A stretch of 64,000 bases of DNA from Phaseolus vulgaris (lineage: Eukaryota > Streptophyta > Magnoliopsida > Fabales > Fabaceae), in the NCBI RefSeq assembly GCF_000499845.2, contig NC_023753.2, positions 7,827,791 to 7,891,790 of the forward strand. Reading direction: 5' to 3'. Shown in pieces: positions 1-12,198 of the stretch. Numbering within the stretch: the first letter of the stretch is position 1; every line of letters begins with the position of its first letter. The notes below the pieces were generated by a model. That model was not told where the DNA came from and searched no databases. It saw only the letters and a program-made list of their open reading frames with translations. The translations under genes and the position numbers were made by a program.

Positions 1-1569
1 ATGGATGCAAGATTTTGTAAGCAGAGAAGAAGAAGATGATAACTAGACAAACTTTGTTTTTTTCATATGCAATGATGATCCGATAAACTTCTCTGAAGCG
101 GCAAAGGAAGAAAAGTGGAATTAAGCAATGAAGTTGGAGATTCAGTCCATTGAAAGAAACAACACTTGGGAGCTCACAGAATTGCCAATAGGAGCAAAGA
201 CAATCGGCGTCAAATGGATATACAAAACAAAGCTGAATGAAGAAGGAAATGTCAAAAAATGCAAAGCACGTTTAGTGGCGAAAGGCTACTCTTAAACAAC
301 AGGGATGGATTATACAGAAGTTTTTGCACCAGTGGTCAGATGGGATACAATTAGGAGTATTCTTGCAGTAGCTGCCTAACGAGGTTGGTGTGTTTATCAA
401 CTAGACGTCAAAAGTGCTTTTCTATACAGTGAATTGAAAGAGGAAGTTTATGTTGATCAGCCTGAAGGATATCTTAAAGTAGGGGAGGAAGACAAAGTAT
501 ATCGCTTAAAAAAGGCCCTCTATGGCTTAAAATAGATGCCAAGAGCATGGTTCAGCATAATTAAGAGTTACTTTACGAAGGAAGGGTTCAAGAAAAGTGA
601 CTATGATCACACCCTTTTCTTCAAGAAAACAGAAAACGATTTATTGGTGGTAAGTCTCTATGTCGATGACTTGATTTTTACTGGAAGTGACAAAATATTG
701 TGCGCAGAATTCAAGTCCTCAATGCAGAAGGAATTCAAAATGACGGACATGGTAAAAATGAATTTTTTCCTTGGAGTGGAAGTTCATCAAAGTGAAGTTG
801 GGATACACATATGTCAAAAGAAGTATGCAAAGGAGGTGTTGGAGCGTTTTAATATGGGGAACTGTAACTCTGTCAAAAATCCAATTGTTCCAGGAATTAC
901 TGTTTCAAAGGAGGAGATTAAAAGAGCTGATGCAACACTCTACAAACAACTTGTTGGCTGTCTAATGTATCTTACGGTAACAAAACCTGATTTGATGTTT
1001 GTAATGTGTTTGATTTCACGTTTTATGTCTGACCCTAAGGAAGAACATATGTTGATTTCCAAAAGAGTATTAAGATACGTAAAAGGAACACATGACTTTG
1101 GAGTGTTCTGTGGGAGATTGTCAAAAATGAATTTGTTGGGAGCACTTTTGGATATGTTTTCTTGTTGAATGGGGCAGCAGTTAGATGGAGTTCTCGAAAG
1201 CAAGACATAGTCACTCTCTCCTCAACCGAAGCTGAATATGTTGCAGCAAGTTCCTCTGCGTGTCACTGTGTTTGGCTAAAAGGGATGTTGCAGGAGCTAG
1301 GAGTTGTAAATGGTGAATGTATAGACATCATGTGCGACAATAGCTCGACGATTAAGTTATCTAAAAATCCAGTCATGCATAGGAGGACAAAACACATCGA
1401 TGTCAGGTAACACTACTTGCGAGACTTGTGTAATGAAGAAATCATGAAGTTGGTTTTTGACTAAGCCTATCAAGTTGGATCAGTTTGTGAAGCTCAGGAA
1501 TTTGCTTGGAGTTCGAAGGATGGAAAGTTAAACTGATGCTTTTACCGTATCAGTTTAAGAGGAGGAATT
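1..1569 (+). pseudogene. Ty1/copia pol remnant (RT and RNase H), 5' part outside window
   Basis: This is the 3' portion of a Ty1/copia polyprotein on the + strand. The reverse transcriptase part reads through about 140-1140, with the LYVDD catalytic motif near 657-671. The RNase H part follows in another frame (SSTEAEYVAAS near 1222-1254, then a terminal KHIDVR motif near 1390). The frame is broken by in-frame stops at 293-295 (TAA), 377-379 (TAA) and 533-535 (TAG), all at sites where the family usually has Gln, so they look like C-to-T changes. A frameshift near 1140-1165 separates the RT from the RNase H. The integrase and gag lie beyond position 1. A purine-rich tract at about 1553-1569 precedes the LTR. 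No function is expected from this copy. Confidence 0.93.
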
Positions 1570-1570
1570 A

Positions 1571-1769
1571 TGTTAGATATTTGGCAAAGACTGATGAATA
1601 AATCAAGCTAATTTTTAAGAGTTAAATAAATTTGTTATAAATTTTATATATTTTAATAATAGAGCCTATTTCTTAGTTATGTGTTACGTAAATTTCGGTT
1701 TCTGTGGTTGTAAGTCATTCTCTTTTCATTATAAAATATACTAAATATTTCTATTAGTAATGATTAACA
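1571..1769 (+). repeat. 3' LTR of the copia remnant (right end uncertain)
   Basis: The sequence TGTTAGATAT begins immediately after the polypurine tract AAGAGGAGGAATTA, the canonical position and TG start of a copia 3' LTR. The right end at the TTAACA near 1769 is only the first plausible CA end. No 5' LTR is in the window to align with, so the LTR may be longer. Confidence 0.45.
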
Positions 1770-2984
1770 TATGACGAATTTGCCCATCCATTGTTTGTTA
1801 AATTTAGTGGTTAGTTATATAAATAAATATGATTGATTTTATTTTATAAACTATTAAAATAATTGTGTGTATCATTCAATACTGATGTTGGTATTAACTG
1901 TTTTTTAAAACAGTCACAGTCGATATTTCTATAATTTTATGATAGTTTAATCACTTATAATAGAATAAAAATCACTTATAAAGTAAATTTACTTGGGTGA
2001 ATAATTTCTTAATTAAATGGATTCTTAAATTAATAAATTGGTAAAGTCTCTACGAAATTACACGTTATCAATTAGATAAATAAGAAAAATGAAAAAGTGA
2101 TCTAATAGAGAATAAATTAAGAAAAATATGAAATAACGAAGTGGGAAGGTGGGAGAGTGTGTGATTTTTGGCACAAAATAGAGTGAAAAAGACTCTTGTT
2201 TTTTTTAAAAATTGAGATATTAATTCTGAGGAACAGGAAAATGATAAATTTGATAAGAAAAATAATGAAAAATAAAATATTTTTAAATTCATGTTTTGTT
2301 TTGATTAAAGATTTGAACCGAGGAAATGAATTTGAAGAAAAAGTGTTAGAAAAGTGAGATGATTTAAATTAAAGTAAATTGAATGAAAAATTAAGAAAAA
2401 TGAAAGGAAAAATTATAAAAGTTCATGATTGATGTGAAATGTATAGATTAAAATTTTATGTAATTGATAAAAAATAAAAATTATAAAATTTTCCTTATAT
2501 TTAAAAATAATTAAAAAGAAATATAATTTATTAATTTGTACATTTGAGTTGTTTTGTAATTAAAATTGTCAGAACATGACAAATTATCATAAAAAAATAT
2601 TTTTAATTTAAAATAAAATTTGTATATTTATAATTATAAAATATGTGTGTGAAGCATGGAACTTACGTGTGATAAAAACATTATTTTTACTATGGTATGT
2701 TAACTTAGTTGAAAAAAAATACAAATTATTTAACATTTTAGATACATACAAAATTATTGAAAATTGATTTTGATAAAATTAAATAAAATTATAATATAAA
2801 TAATTGTATAATATTTAAGTGAAATTGTAAATTTCGTAAAACTTAATAAAATAAATTAAAATTACATAAAAATACATCACCTAATTAATATTAAAATATA
2901 ACCATACAATACAATATGATGAAAAAAAAATAGTTAAATTAAAATTATTAAGTGGGGGAAAACAACAATATAAAATGACAACTA
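1770..2984. other. AT-rich spacer
   Basis: Long A/T tracts and no codon-like structure on either strand. The one ORF here (2068-2292, minus) is low-complexity Phe/Ser/Leu and is not supported. Some of it could be the rest of the copia LTR. Confidence 0.5.
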
Positions 2985-3660
2985 TCATTTGAAAGAGTTA
3001 TCGAAATCATCAAATTTTTGTTGTTGATGGTCAATTCTTTGATGAACTCTCTCAAAATCTCTAGTTACATTGATGTTCAAAATATTTAATCCTTGTTGTA
3101 ACTCTTTAATATCACCCCAAGTTTGTGAAAGCATCATAATAGAATATGAGGGTTGAGGTGCAATGTCTTCAACATTGTTATCGGGTATTGTTAAGTCTTG
3201 GTCGTCTTGTTCATCATCTTGGTTCATCCCACCATGTTGTCAGACATCGTTAACTTGAATGGTATTCCTAGTTCCATAGATGCATCGACGGAAAAGTCCA
3301 TGCCATATTGAACCATGATCCATGTAATCAAAATGTTATGTGGAAGAGACATGTTGTTGTCCATGCATTTGATAATGTGTCGCGTTATGCAATGAGACCA
3401 ATTAATCATATATTATTTTTCATGACCCATAACATAAAAATGTCTTCCTGAAATAATTAAGCAAAATTGATGGCCCATATACTCAATATGGACACGAACA
3501 TGTAATGCAATAGTATGTCATTCATTAATATTCAAACTATCTACATTATGATTGTGCGTCTCTAATTTAATCATGGAACTCAATGTCATATCATGATCAT
3601 AGTTGAGCTCCTCAAGAATGTTTGGAGATGACAATTTTTTATCTTGGTACTTCAAATTAA
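2985..3660 (-). pseudogene. Decayed mobile-element protein (plant-mobile-domain/gag-associated type)
   Basis: Read on the minus strand, a series of in-frame blocks broken by stops resembles the retroelement-associated 'putative plant transposon protein' found next to legume retrotransposons. The 3224-3409 segment reads from MINWSHCITRHIIKCMDN to a LPHNILITWIMVQYGMDF block. It is followed by an acidic linker and an 80-codon piece (2985-3227) with a heptad-like C-terminal part (LQQGLNILNINVTRDFERV). Further upstream, 3410-3660 continues with recognisable but interrupted coding (stops near 3408 and 3520). The family call is by resemblance only. Decay by premature stops is seen directly. A plain host pseudogene is the alternative. 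Confidence 0.45.
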
Positions 3661-4883
3661 TCAAAGTCAACCAATTTGAGTATGTGATTTATTATTAAAG
3701 TTATCAAAATTTGTCATCTTCATGTTAGAATGAAACACTTTAATCAAATTCTCAAAGTAAGGAGCTTTAAGCCACATGATAAATTTTTCCAAACAATTAT
3801 CATTATCCATGTCAAAAATATCTTCACATATAAAACCATAAATATAATTTGTGATAATTAATTAAATTAATTAAAAATTATTTCACTTAAAGCACAATAT
3901 TTAAACCATTTTGTATTTTAATAAAGACAAGTCTTTTACTCACAATAAAATATACATTAATATTATCAAAATTGCTAATATTGGTACATAATTTATATTA
4001 GTTTTTTTATAATTTTTGTGTATAAACACTTCATATTATTTTTTATATGTTAAAATATAAACAGGTTAACTTTTTTTACTTTATTATTTTATATATAGTA
4101 TTTTGATATGAGATCCAATTATTTTACATATATAGAACTTATCTTATGAATATTATATTATTTTTACTAAAATTATATATAAAAAAATTATTTCATCAAT
4201 AAATAAATTAAAATATATAAAAATATTTTACAAGTTTATTTAATTTTATTATCTTGTATTTACCAACTATTTACAATTTAATATCTTAGTTTAACAATTT
4301 TCTAGTATCTAGCCATTATCTCTTCATCTTACCAATTTTTCATTTTCAACTATTTTTTTTCAAACATAATTATATTTAATTTTATATGATGCACAACACT
4401 GTTCTTCATAAATTTGTATGATCTATGTAGAAAATTTCCATAAGACTTGTTTATTATTATTATTTTTTATTTCATCTATTAGTTTAGTTTGAAGTTAATA
4501 TTAATTTAGAAGGGTAATCACATTTCATAGGGATAAGGATTTTGTAGGGATGATGATTAATGCACAAGTTGTTACTACGGAGTTCAATAAACATATTTGG
4601 ACATATATCAATCAAAGGACCACACATGTATGCATAAGAGATGGAATTTAAGACTTATTTATTAATGATCTCTACAAGGAATCAAACACAGGATGTTTAA
4701 ACCACATACAACACCACACTAACACGTTCCTTTACCAATGCACCTACAACACAATAATCATACAAGTCATGCAAACGTAGTCAAATAAGGAGATGATCAT
4801 AACATTGCCAGCCAAATGCATGGATTCATTCACTCTCAGCCAAAGCAAAACCGTGCAAAAAATAGTTATACAAAAGGCTTTTT
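3661..4883. other. AT-rich spacer
   Basis: No supportable gene. 3660-3850 may hold a few more degraded codons of the neighbouring minus-strand remnant. The rest is A/T-rich with poly-T and ATATA runs, and 4560-4880 is moderately complex but unrecognised. Confidence 0.5.
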
Positions 4884-4963
4884 AATTGATTACGAGGTGT
4901 GGATAATCAATTATGTGCTTCTTTTTGAATCATAATCGATTATCCACACATCATAATTGATTA
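4884..4963. repeat. Imperfect inverted repeat (hairpin), two 32-33 bp arms
   Basis: The left arm 4884-4915 (core GGTGTGGATAATCAATTATG) and right arm 4931-4963 (core CATAATCGATTATCCACACA) are reverse complements with a few mismatches, around a loop of about 15 nt. Sequence of the TAATCGATTAT type recurs in legume dispersed repeats, which is general knowledge and not tested here. Confidence 0.7.
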
Positions 4964-6290
4964 GAGAGTCGTATTACATTTTGAAAATCATGCATGCACC
5001 TTCATATATCATGTACAAATGCTTCGTTCACTTACCAACACTGATAAGAAAGCTTCCTAACCCAATACCACCACCAACGTTCATCAACTTCTAGTAGCAC
5101 CAGGAACCAAGCACCTCAACTCCTCTTCTCCCAACAACAATGAGAACTCTCAAGTGACACCAAAAACACAATCATGATAAACAATAAACAATGTGATCCA
5201 AAAAGAGTATTTACGAGTTCTTAATGACAAGTTAAAACCTAATAGTCAACAATGAAATCTTTGAGCCTCCACTATTTTAGGAATCTTTGCATACAAGAAT
5301 CATTGTCATGCATATGAAAAAAAAGGAATAATTCAGTTATTTTACAATCGTTGACGTGACTTTTCCCTTATTTATTTTCACACCTGATATCAACCACAAA
5401 CATTCTTTTCGTGCAAATCCTTACTTTCATTTTTACACAAATCACCTTATTCAAACACAAATAACACCTATAAATTTGTCTCAACATATAACAATTACCC
5501 TACAATAAACCTAACATAAACAAATGGAGAAAAAAAATTATTATAATTAATAATACATATTCTACTATAATTATAATCAATTTTAAAGATTTTTTTTTTA
5601 ATTTTAAAAAAATCTCTCAAAGTTGATTATTTGGACAACAATATGTATTTTTTTCATTCTCAAATCTTAATTTTCAACAATAAGAAAAGTAAAATATCAA
5701 TAGTAATATAAAAATATTTGTTTTCACCTCTTCTCAAATTCATGCAAAGAGTAACAGGAAAGATATAATTTTCTAAAGAAATTATAATAAAAATGGAGAT
5801 TGAAAAATTTGTCGTGTCCATAGATTGAATAAATAGTATCTATTGCCTCACCATCTTATATCTCTGTACACCACTTCGCATGCTATCCGACCCCCACTCA
5901 GGCAAAGCGTGAACTGTGAGCACACCACGCATCGTTAGTCGGTATAACCTTTTCTAGTAATTTGTAAAGTCAACTGTCAAGGTCAAAACCGTAATTTTAG
6001 CTCAACTTGAAAAGAGGGAAACTCTTTATTATTTATTTCGGTATTACCCATGAAAAATCAGTACTTCAATAATTTTGGAGTTTTTATAATTAACAACTAA
6101 TTTTAACTATTATTTATTGTTTGATTTTTGAGCAGTTTTCTTTTGGAAAAAAACTTAAATAAATATTATAAATATAGGTATTTATTTTCAATCATATTTA
6201 AACTTTTATTTTAATAAAATATGATACATACAGTTAATAATATAAGTATCATCTACATAACATTCTAAATATGATTGAAGGTAAGCAATT
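4964..6290. other. Intergenic region upstream of the tubby-like gene
   Basis: No gene seen. 5870-6000 is less AT-rich than its surroundings and may carry distal promoter elements of the gene at 7486. The rest is A/T tracts. Confidence 0.5.
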
Positions 6291-6298
6291 ATAATATT

Positions 6299-6308
6299 AT
6301 ATATAAGG
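6299..6308 (+). promoter_or_regulatory. TATA box of the tubby-like gene
   Basis: ATTATATATAAGG lies about 30-40 bp upstream of a CT/AG-rich leader beginning near 6330-6350. That leader, the GTATGT donor near 6648 and the TTTGCAG acceptor at 7362 suggest a 5'UTR intron of about 0.7 kb. Confidence 0.5.
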
Positions 6309-6339
6309 CTTCTCCATTTCTTTCTTACATGTCCGTGTC

Positions 6340-7485
6340 TAACAGAGAGTCAGCCGTTGTGTTAGATAGAGAAAGAAAAAAGTTAGAGAGAGAAAGAGAG
6401 TTGTGATTTGTGAAGCACACAGGATCTAAAAACGTGTAATCTGACAAGACGACTTTGGAACATCATGGTTAGTCAGCAACATCTTCATCTAATCGCCTTG
6501 TGTGGTTTTATGTGTATGAACGCACCTTCGTTCTATTCAATTTCTTATCTTTTTAGTCTTTCTCCATTTGTTCAAACTTCTTTGCTCTTTATTTTTCCCT
6601 TCGCCGTGATTGGGGCGTGGGAAACTTCGAGACCCAGGTGTCTTTAGGTATGTATGGTTTGTAACTTTGAATTCTTTACTCTTCTGGGTTTCTTGTTCGC
6701 CTTTCCAAGTTTCTATTTTTTTACTCTATGGACTCTTGGTTTTGTGAAATTTGTATTTGGGTAGTCCCCGGCGTGTTTCTTGCTGTGTAGTTTTGGGAAC
6801 TTGCAATAAAGTCAATATGAGTTTTGGTTCTAGAATTCTTCCGGATTCTTGTTATTTGGTTACCAAGAAAGTTGTAGTCTAGAGCTTTGATCTATTTTTC
6901 TGCTCTTTAAAGACCCTGTTATGTTATTTGATCTCAGCGTTTAGAAAAAAGACCCCCTTTCTTTTCTCGTGTGCTTGTTTGCCTCTGCCCCTGTGCGTTT
7001 GAGGGGGTATTTTATTCGATTCGTGACCTAGTAACTCCCGTAGCAAAAAATAGGGAAATCAGATTCCTTTTACAGTAACATATAGTCGAAGTTAGTATAC
7101 AATAGAACCTTCAGTAAGCCTTTTATTTTGCTTCAGTTGCTCCTATGTTAAGTTAGATTGAAGAGAAACACAACCAGGTTTAAAAACCCTTAAAAAAACA
7201 TGTTTCTGACTAAAGTATGGAATTTTAGCCTTTAGGTCCATGTGGGGTTTTACTTTTATTCATACACTTTGTGCTTTACCCCATTCTATCTTCCTTCTCT
7301 TTTGCTTCTTGATCACTAAGCATTGAGGGAGGAATTTAAAATAAAGTTTGTTTTATTTGCAGCTCCTCACTCTTCTAAGGTTTCAGTTGTTGTGACGTCC
7401 TCTTAGTGACTAGAGTGGAACATTGATTCTTTTAGTGGCACTTTGATGATATATTTAGTTCTGGGGTGAGAGTATATTAGAACAG
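6340..7485 (+). other. Probable 5'UTR exon(s) and leader intron of the tubby-like gene
   Basis: A purine-rich, then T-rich, non-coding leader (about 6340-6647) ends at CTTTAG followed by GTATGT. The next stretch is T-rich and intron-like. A TTATTTGCAG acceptor at 7353-7362 opens a second leader exon running to the ATG at 7486. A leader intron is common in plant tubby-like genes. The exact transcript start cannot be read from the sequence. Confidence 0.5.
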
Positions 7486-9962
7486 ATGTCCTTCCGCAGC
7501 ATAGTTCGTGATGTAAGGGATGGATTTGGAAGCCTATCAAGGAGGAGCTTTGAGGTAAGGCTTCCTGGCCATAGCAGGGGCAAGTCACGCAGTTCGGTCC
7601 ACGAGTTGCAGGAGCAGCCAGCGGTCATACAGAACAGCCGGTGGGCTAGCCTTCCCCCAGAGCTCCTTCGCGATGTTATTAATAGATTGGAAGCAAGTGA
7701 GAGTACATGGCCTGGTCGTAAGCATGTAGTTGCATGTGCTGCTGTGTGCAAGTCCTGGAGAGAAATGTGCAAAGAAATTGTCAGCAGTCCTGAACTCTGT
7801 GGGAAGATTACTTTCCCTATCGCCCTGAAGCAGGTATGAACCTTTTGTTCTTCTATCCTGTGCCTAGAATATGTGTAAAATATTTGCTTTGTGTATAAAG
7901 GATATGAAATCTGTACCATCATCAAAGTTTACATTTTTATGCTTCGTTGATTCTTGTCTTGTCTGCAGCCTGGGCATAGGAATGGAACCATCCAGTGTTT
8001 CATCAAGAGAGAGAAATCTAAGCTGACATACCATCTCTTCCTTTGCCTCAGTCCTGGTGAGCTTTCCTTTGTTGACACTAACATATATGAACTTATATAA
8101 TAATCTTGATCTGTTCTTTCTTTGATTTGCTTTCAGTGTGTAATTTTTGTACTTATGGCATTTGATATATTTATTGACCTTTTCCCTTATCAATCTGAGC
8201 CAAGGTCACCTTTGAACTTTTAGTGGTGTTTCTTTGATTTTTTGCCCAGCTTAAGCGCTTATGATGTTCATTTCTATGTTTGGATTGGTGAAAAGGGATG
8301 GAATGAGGTGGTTGTTTTGAAATGTACAGCTTCCTAGTGGCACTGGGAACTGTTTGTCCAAATTCGTTTTTCATCAAAAACCTATTGTTGTTTACGCAAT
8401 ATAGGTAGTAGTAGTGTTCGAATATGATGGTCATATTCTTTGTTGCGGCCCACTTACAAGCTTCTTGTGTTATTTTATTGAAGCTTGTGAAAGTAAGTAA
8501 TATCTACTGGCCACCAAGTTACTTGAGGGTTGGGATGTCACTTCTAGCTTATTCTGGTCACATATAATCCATTCAAATAATTCAACCTTGTTCAGAGCAT
8601 CGTTTTGACTTGGTGTTTGTTTTGGCTTCTTAGCTTAGCTAATGTTTTAGCCGTTTGTGAGGCATGTCTATGCTTAGTTTGACTATAATTACGAGAGAAT
8701 AATTCATGCCTTGCCTATCCTACTTGGTTTATTGGTTCAAATGTTTTCTATGCTGGCACAAGTACTTCCTTATCTTGAGTTGACAAATGTCTTGCTGTTC
8801 CAATATGCTGTATATATATATATGCATTTAGCAATTTTATGTTCCTGGCTATCATTGTTTTTGGGACCTGTTCTGGACTGATAACCGTGTTCCTTCCTGC
8901 AGCCCTGCTTGTTGAAAATGGAAAGTTTCTTCTCTCTGCAAAAAGGACCAGAAGAACAACATGCACGGAGTATATTATATCAATGGATGCAGATAACATA
9001 TCGAGATCTAGTAGTACGTACATTGGAAAACTGAGGTAAGAAAGACTTAATTTTGGGGCTACTTGGCATGCATTTTTGCATTAACAGACAATTTTCTGGT
9101 TTTTATTGCCCTGTACAAGATCTAAATTTATGCATAATTTTTTTTACCATCACTCAAGAAAGTACTACAAATAAATTGTTTCTTTACTTTGTAGTCATTA
9201 TGGACTTGCACTGTATTAATTTGTGGTTGTAGCAGGTCAAATTTTCTTGGCACAAAGTTTATAATTTATGATACACAACCACCGTACAACAATGCTATGC
9301 TGTCCCCACCTGGGCGTAGCCGTAGGTTTTCGAAAAAGGTTTCTCCAAAGGTCCCTAGCGGCAGCTACAACATTGGTCAGGTCACCTATGAGTTGAATGT
9401 CCTTGGTACTAGGGGACCCCGAAGGATGAATTGTACAATGTACTCAATTCCTGCATCATCTCTTGAGCCTAATGGCGTTGTCCCAGGGCAGCCAGAGCTC
9501 CTTTCCCACCCCCTTGAGGATTCTTTCCGAAGTATCTCCTTCTCAAAATCAATTGACAATTCAACCCGGTTTAGCAGCTCTAGGTTCTCAGACATAATGG
9601 GAACCGGCAGTGAAGACCAGGAGGGAAAGGTTGTACCATTAGTTCTGAAGAACAAGTCCCCAAGGTGGCATGAACAGCTTCAGTGTTGGTGCCTTAACTT
9701 TAGAGGAAGGGTCACTGTTGCCTCTGTAAAGAATTTTCAGCTGATTGCTGCGACATCGATGACAGCCCCAGCCCCTATAGGATCAGGACCTACACTATCC
9801 CACCCACCACAGTCTTCTTCTTCTGACCATGACAAGATCATTCTTCAGTTTGGCAAGGTTGGCAAGGATATGTTTACAATGGACTACCGCTACCCTCTAT
9901 CTGCATTTCAGGCTTTTGCTATATGCTTGACTAGCTTTGACACAAAATTGGCTTGTGAATAG
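7486..9962 (+). CDS. TLP: Tubby-like F-box protein (TLP), four coding exons
   Basis: Exons 7486-7833, 7969-8056, 8903-9035 and 9236-9962 join in frame to 431 codons plus TAG, matching the 400-430 aa usual for plant TLPs. All introns are GT-AG. Exon 1 encodes the N-terminal [20 protein letters not shown] and an F-box from about residue 48 ([17 protein letters not shown], then [11 protein letters not shown]). The tubby domain starts with the exon-2 stretch [20 protein letters not shown] and continues through exon 3. It holds the basic [11 protein letters not shown] motif across the exon 3/4 junction, which corresponds to the phosphoinositide-binding site of tubby proteins. It closes with [27 protein letters not shown] and the terminal FDTKLACE. 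Family knowledge: the protein is held at the plasma membrane by PIP2, and the F-box binds SKP1/ASK in an SCF ligase. TLPs are linked to ABA and stress responses. No damage is seen. Confidence 0.97.
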
Positions 9963-11910
9963 TTACAACAGATATATATGTGTGGTAAGAAAAGTAGGAT
10001 TTAATCTCCATTTTAGATATTTGTAGGAATGTTGAAGCTCCATGAAGTCATTGTTCTTCATCTCACTGCTAAACTGTAAAGTATGGAACAATCTCTTCTT
10101 TTTGATAGTCAATACTATCTTTGTCAAACTTCGATGATGTAGATTTCCATATTTTGTATAAATATGTAATGAAAATGTAGTAGCATTCTTGCTTCCGTAA
10201 GGTATGGTGTATATTGAAAATTTGGCATTAAATATTTAAGGTGATTTCATAAATCTTTGCAACAACAAAAAAGAGTGACAGTTATCACAGTCCATCGTTG
10301 TGATTTTTGAGGAATTGTAAAGCCCTAGAGGTCGCCCAGAAGTATTTATGAAAAATAAACAAAGTATTGCGATTATAGAATTTGTTGTATTATTTTAGTT
10401 TTTTAATCGAGGTCTGATTAATTTAGAGGGGCTTGATTGTAATTGAAATGAAGAACAAATGAAGGAACAAGTTCTCCGTGCACAAATGGAGCGAGCACAT
10501 TGCTTTGCAAAGGTTCATCGAAAAAAAGTGCGCTCCATTAGTTGTATTTCAGTTGAATGATGATTAAAATAATATATTTAAATTAAAATTAAACATAATT
10601 TTAATGTTTTTAATCTTTGTACAAAACTAAAAAAAAATATTTTTTAGCGTATATAAATTTCTCTTAATTTGCTTGTAAATAAATAATGTGAAAAAATACA
10701 CATTCCTTAATTATCTCAAGAAGAAAAAACTTCAAAATGAATAAAAAAATTGGAAAAAGTTGAGACTACCTCGCCCTTATAAGCTTTGCGACTGATTATA
10801 TCACATCTAATTATAAGAATAGTTTACTTATTTTATATTAAAACAATATTTTCTTAAATATTTTTAATTTTTATAAGTCTATTTATGAGTTGACTGTCAG
10901 GTTTTTAGATATTATTAATATATAATAATTAAATTGGTCAATTTTTTAAAATTTCTTTAACTTTTAGATAATATGTTATTTCTAAATAAAAAAAAAGTAT
11001 GATTTTATTAAAAACATAATAGTGGAATATCATTTTAATCAAATATAATGGATATGAATATCTTTCAAAGAGAACTACTGTAAAAAAATTTTAAAAATAG
11101 AAGAGGTAGTATTTGTTTCAAAACTAAAAGATCCAAGTGCTATTTAACAATGCCACCCATTTTTTTTAATAGTATTTTATATTTATCAAGTGGATTGTTT
11201 ATTTTATTACTATTAATCATCCTAACCTATCTGATATCAATATCTTATCCACCATAACCAAATGAAAGTTGTTGCACAATGAATTTTTTTGAAGTTATTT
11301 GATGGCCACTGTGTCGGTAAATAAAGATTGGTGCACCATTTGGCAAAAAGTTGATATGGATCATAAATACTCATTCAATTCGCTAATTGCCACGTTTCCT
11401 AAAGTTGTCTAGTTTTTACCAACATATACTGCTATGATATAATAGTATATCAAGAGGTGCATTCCAACCATATAGTGCAAAAACCAGAGGACAAACACAC
11501 AATCCCATATACATTTGACATACACAAAACACACTTTTATCAAAAATATGTATTGTGGAACATTATTAACTATCCCAACACAACTAACCCATTATACATT
11601 TCCTAGTACTATGTCATGTTAAAATCTCTGTTTTCTTCTTGTTTAACATCAACTATTTTATTCACCAATCAAAACCTGTGGCACACATAGGAAGAACATG
11701 GTACAAATGCACAAGAGTGCAGGATGAGAGAATTTTGTGCTGAGATGAGCATTAGAAAGATGAAAGTTTTTAGAAATACAGTGAGATCTGGTTAAAGAGA
11801 TGAAAGTGTGTGATGATTACAAGGGTTAAAAAGTGTAGAGAGTATTGTTCTATGATTAATTAAATAGACAAGAGGAGAGCATACCCAAAATGTTGAACTC
11901 CTTGACAGAC
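9963..11910. other. 3' flank of the tubby-like gene and spacer
   Basis: The first about 250 bp should be TLP 3'UTR (T/A-rich, AATGAAAATGTAG near 10170 is a plausible poly(A) signal area). The rest shows no gene. 11560-11900 may be the 3' part of a minus-strand transcript whose short ORF ends at 11911. Confidence 0.5.
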
Positions 11911-12048
11911 TTACGAGAAGTGAGCACTGGTAGCATTTGAGCCACTAATTGTAACAAGGTGTGGAGTTGGTGATGAAGTGAATGCAGAAGATGATGGAGG
12001 TTGATGTGCATCCTCTGATAGCATCTCGAAGGTGTTCTTGAAAGCCAT
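11911..12048 (-). CDS. Possible small-peptide ORF (45 aa), unrecognised
   Basis: On the minus strand an ATG at 12048 opens a 45-codon frame beginning MAFKNTFEMLSEDAHQPPSS, rich in Ser, Thr and Pro, ending at TAA (11911-11913). A TATATAAA box lies at about 12135-12142, roughly 90 bp upstream, and the sequence between them is purine-rich like a leader. This is why I chose the second Met rather than the longer upstream frame, which would start inside or before the TATA box. The stop overlaps a good splice donor (CTC|GTAAGT), so the transcript could be spliced and the true C-terminus could differ. There is no signal peptide and no family I recognise. Composition and promoter position are the only support. 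Confidence 0.4.
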   Translation of the reverse strand: MAFKNTFEMLSEDAHQPPSSSAFTSSPTPHLVTISGSNATSAHFS

Positions 12049-12136
12049 GGAGTATGAAGTTCTCTTCCATCTCCATTTCTCCCTCTTCCATCTCTTCCTC
12101 TGGTTGGTTCTGAGGGATGAAAGGTAAGCTGATATA

Positions 12137-12144
12137 TAAATGTA
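12137..12144 (-). promoter_or_regulatory. TATA-like box for the 45-aa ORF
   Basis: TATATAAA on the minus strand, placed appropriately upstream of a purine-rich leader and the ATG at 12048. Confidence 0.4.
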
Positions 12145-12198
12145 TAGTGCAAGCCCACGTGGTTTCATGGGGTTGAGAGCAGTAACCCCCTTCGGCAC

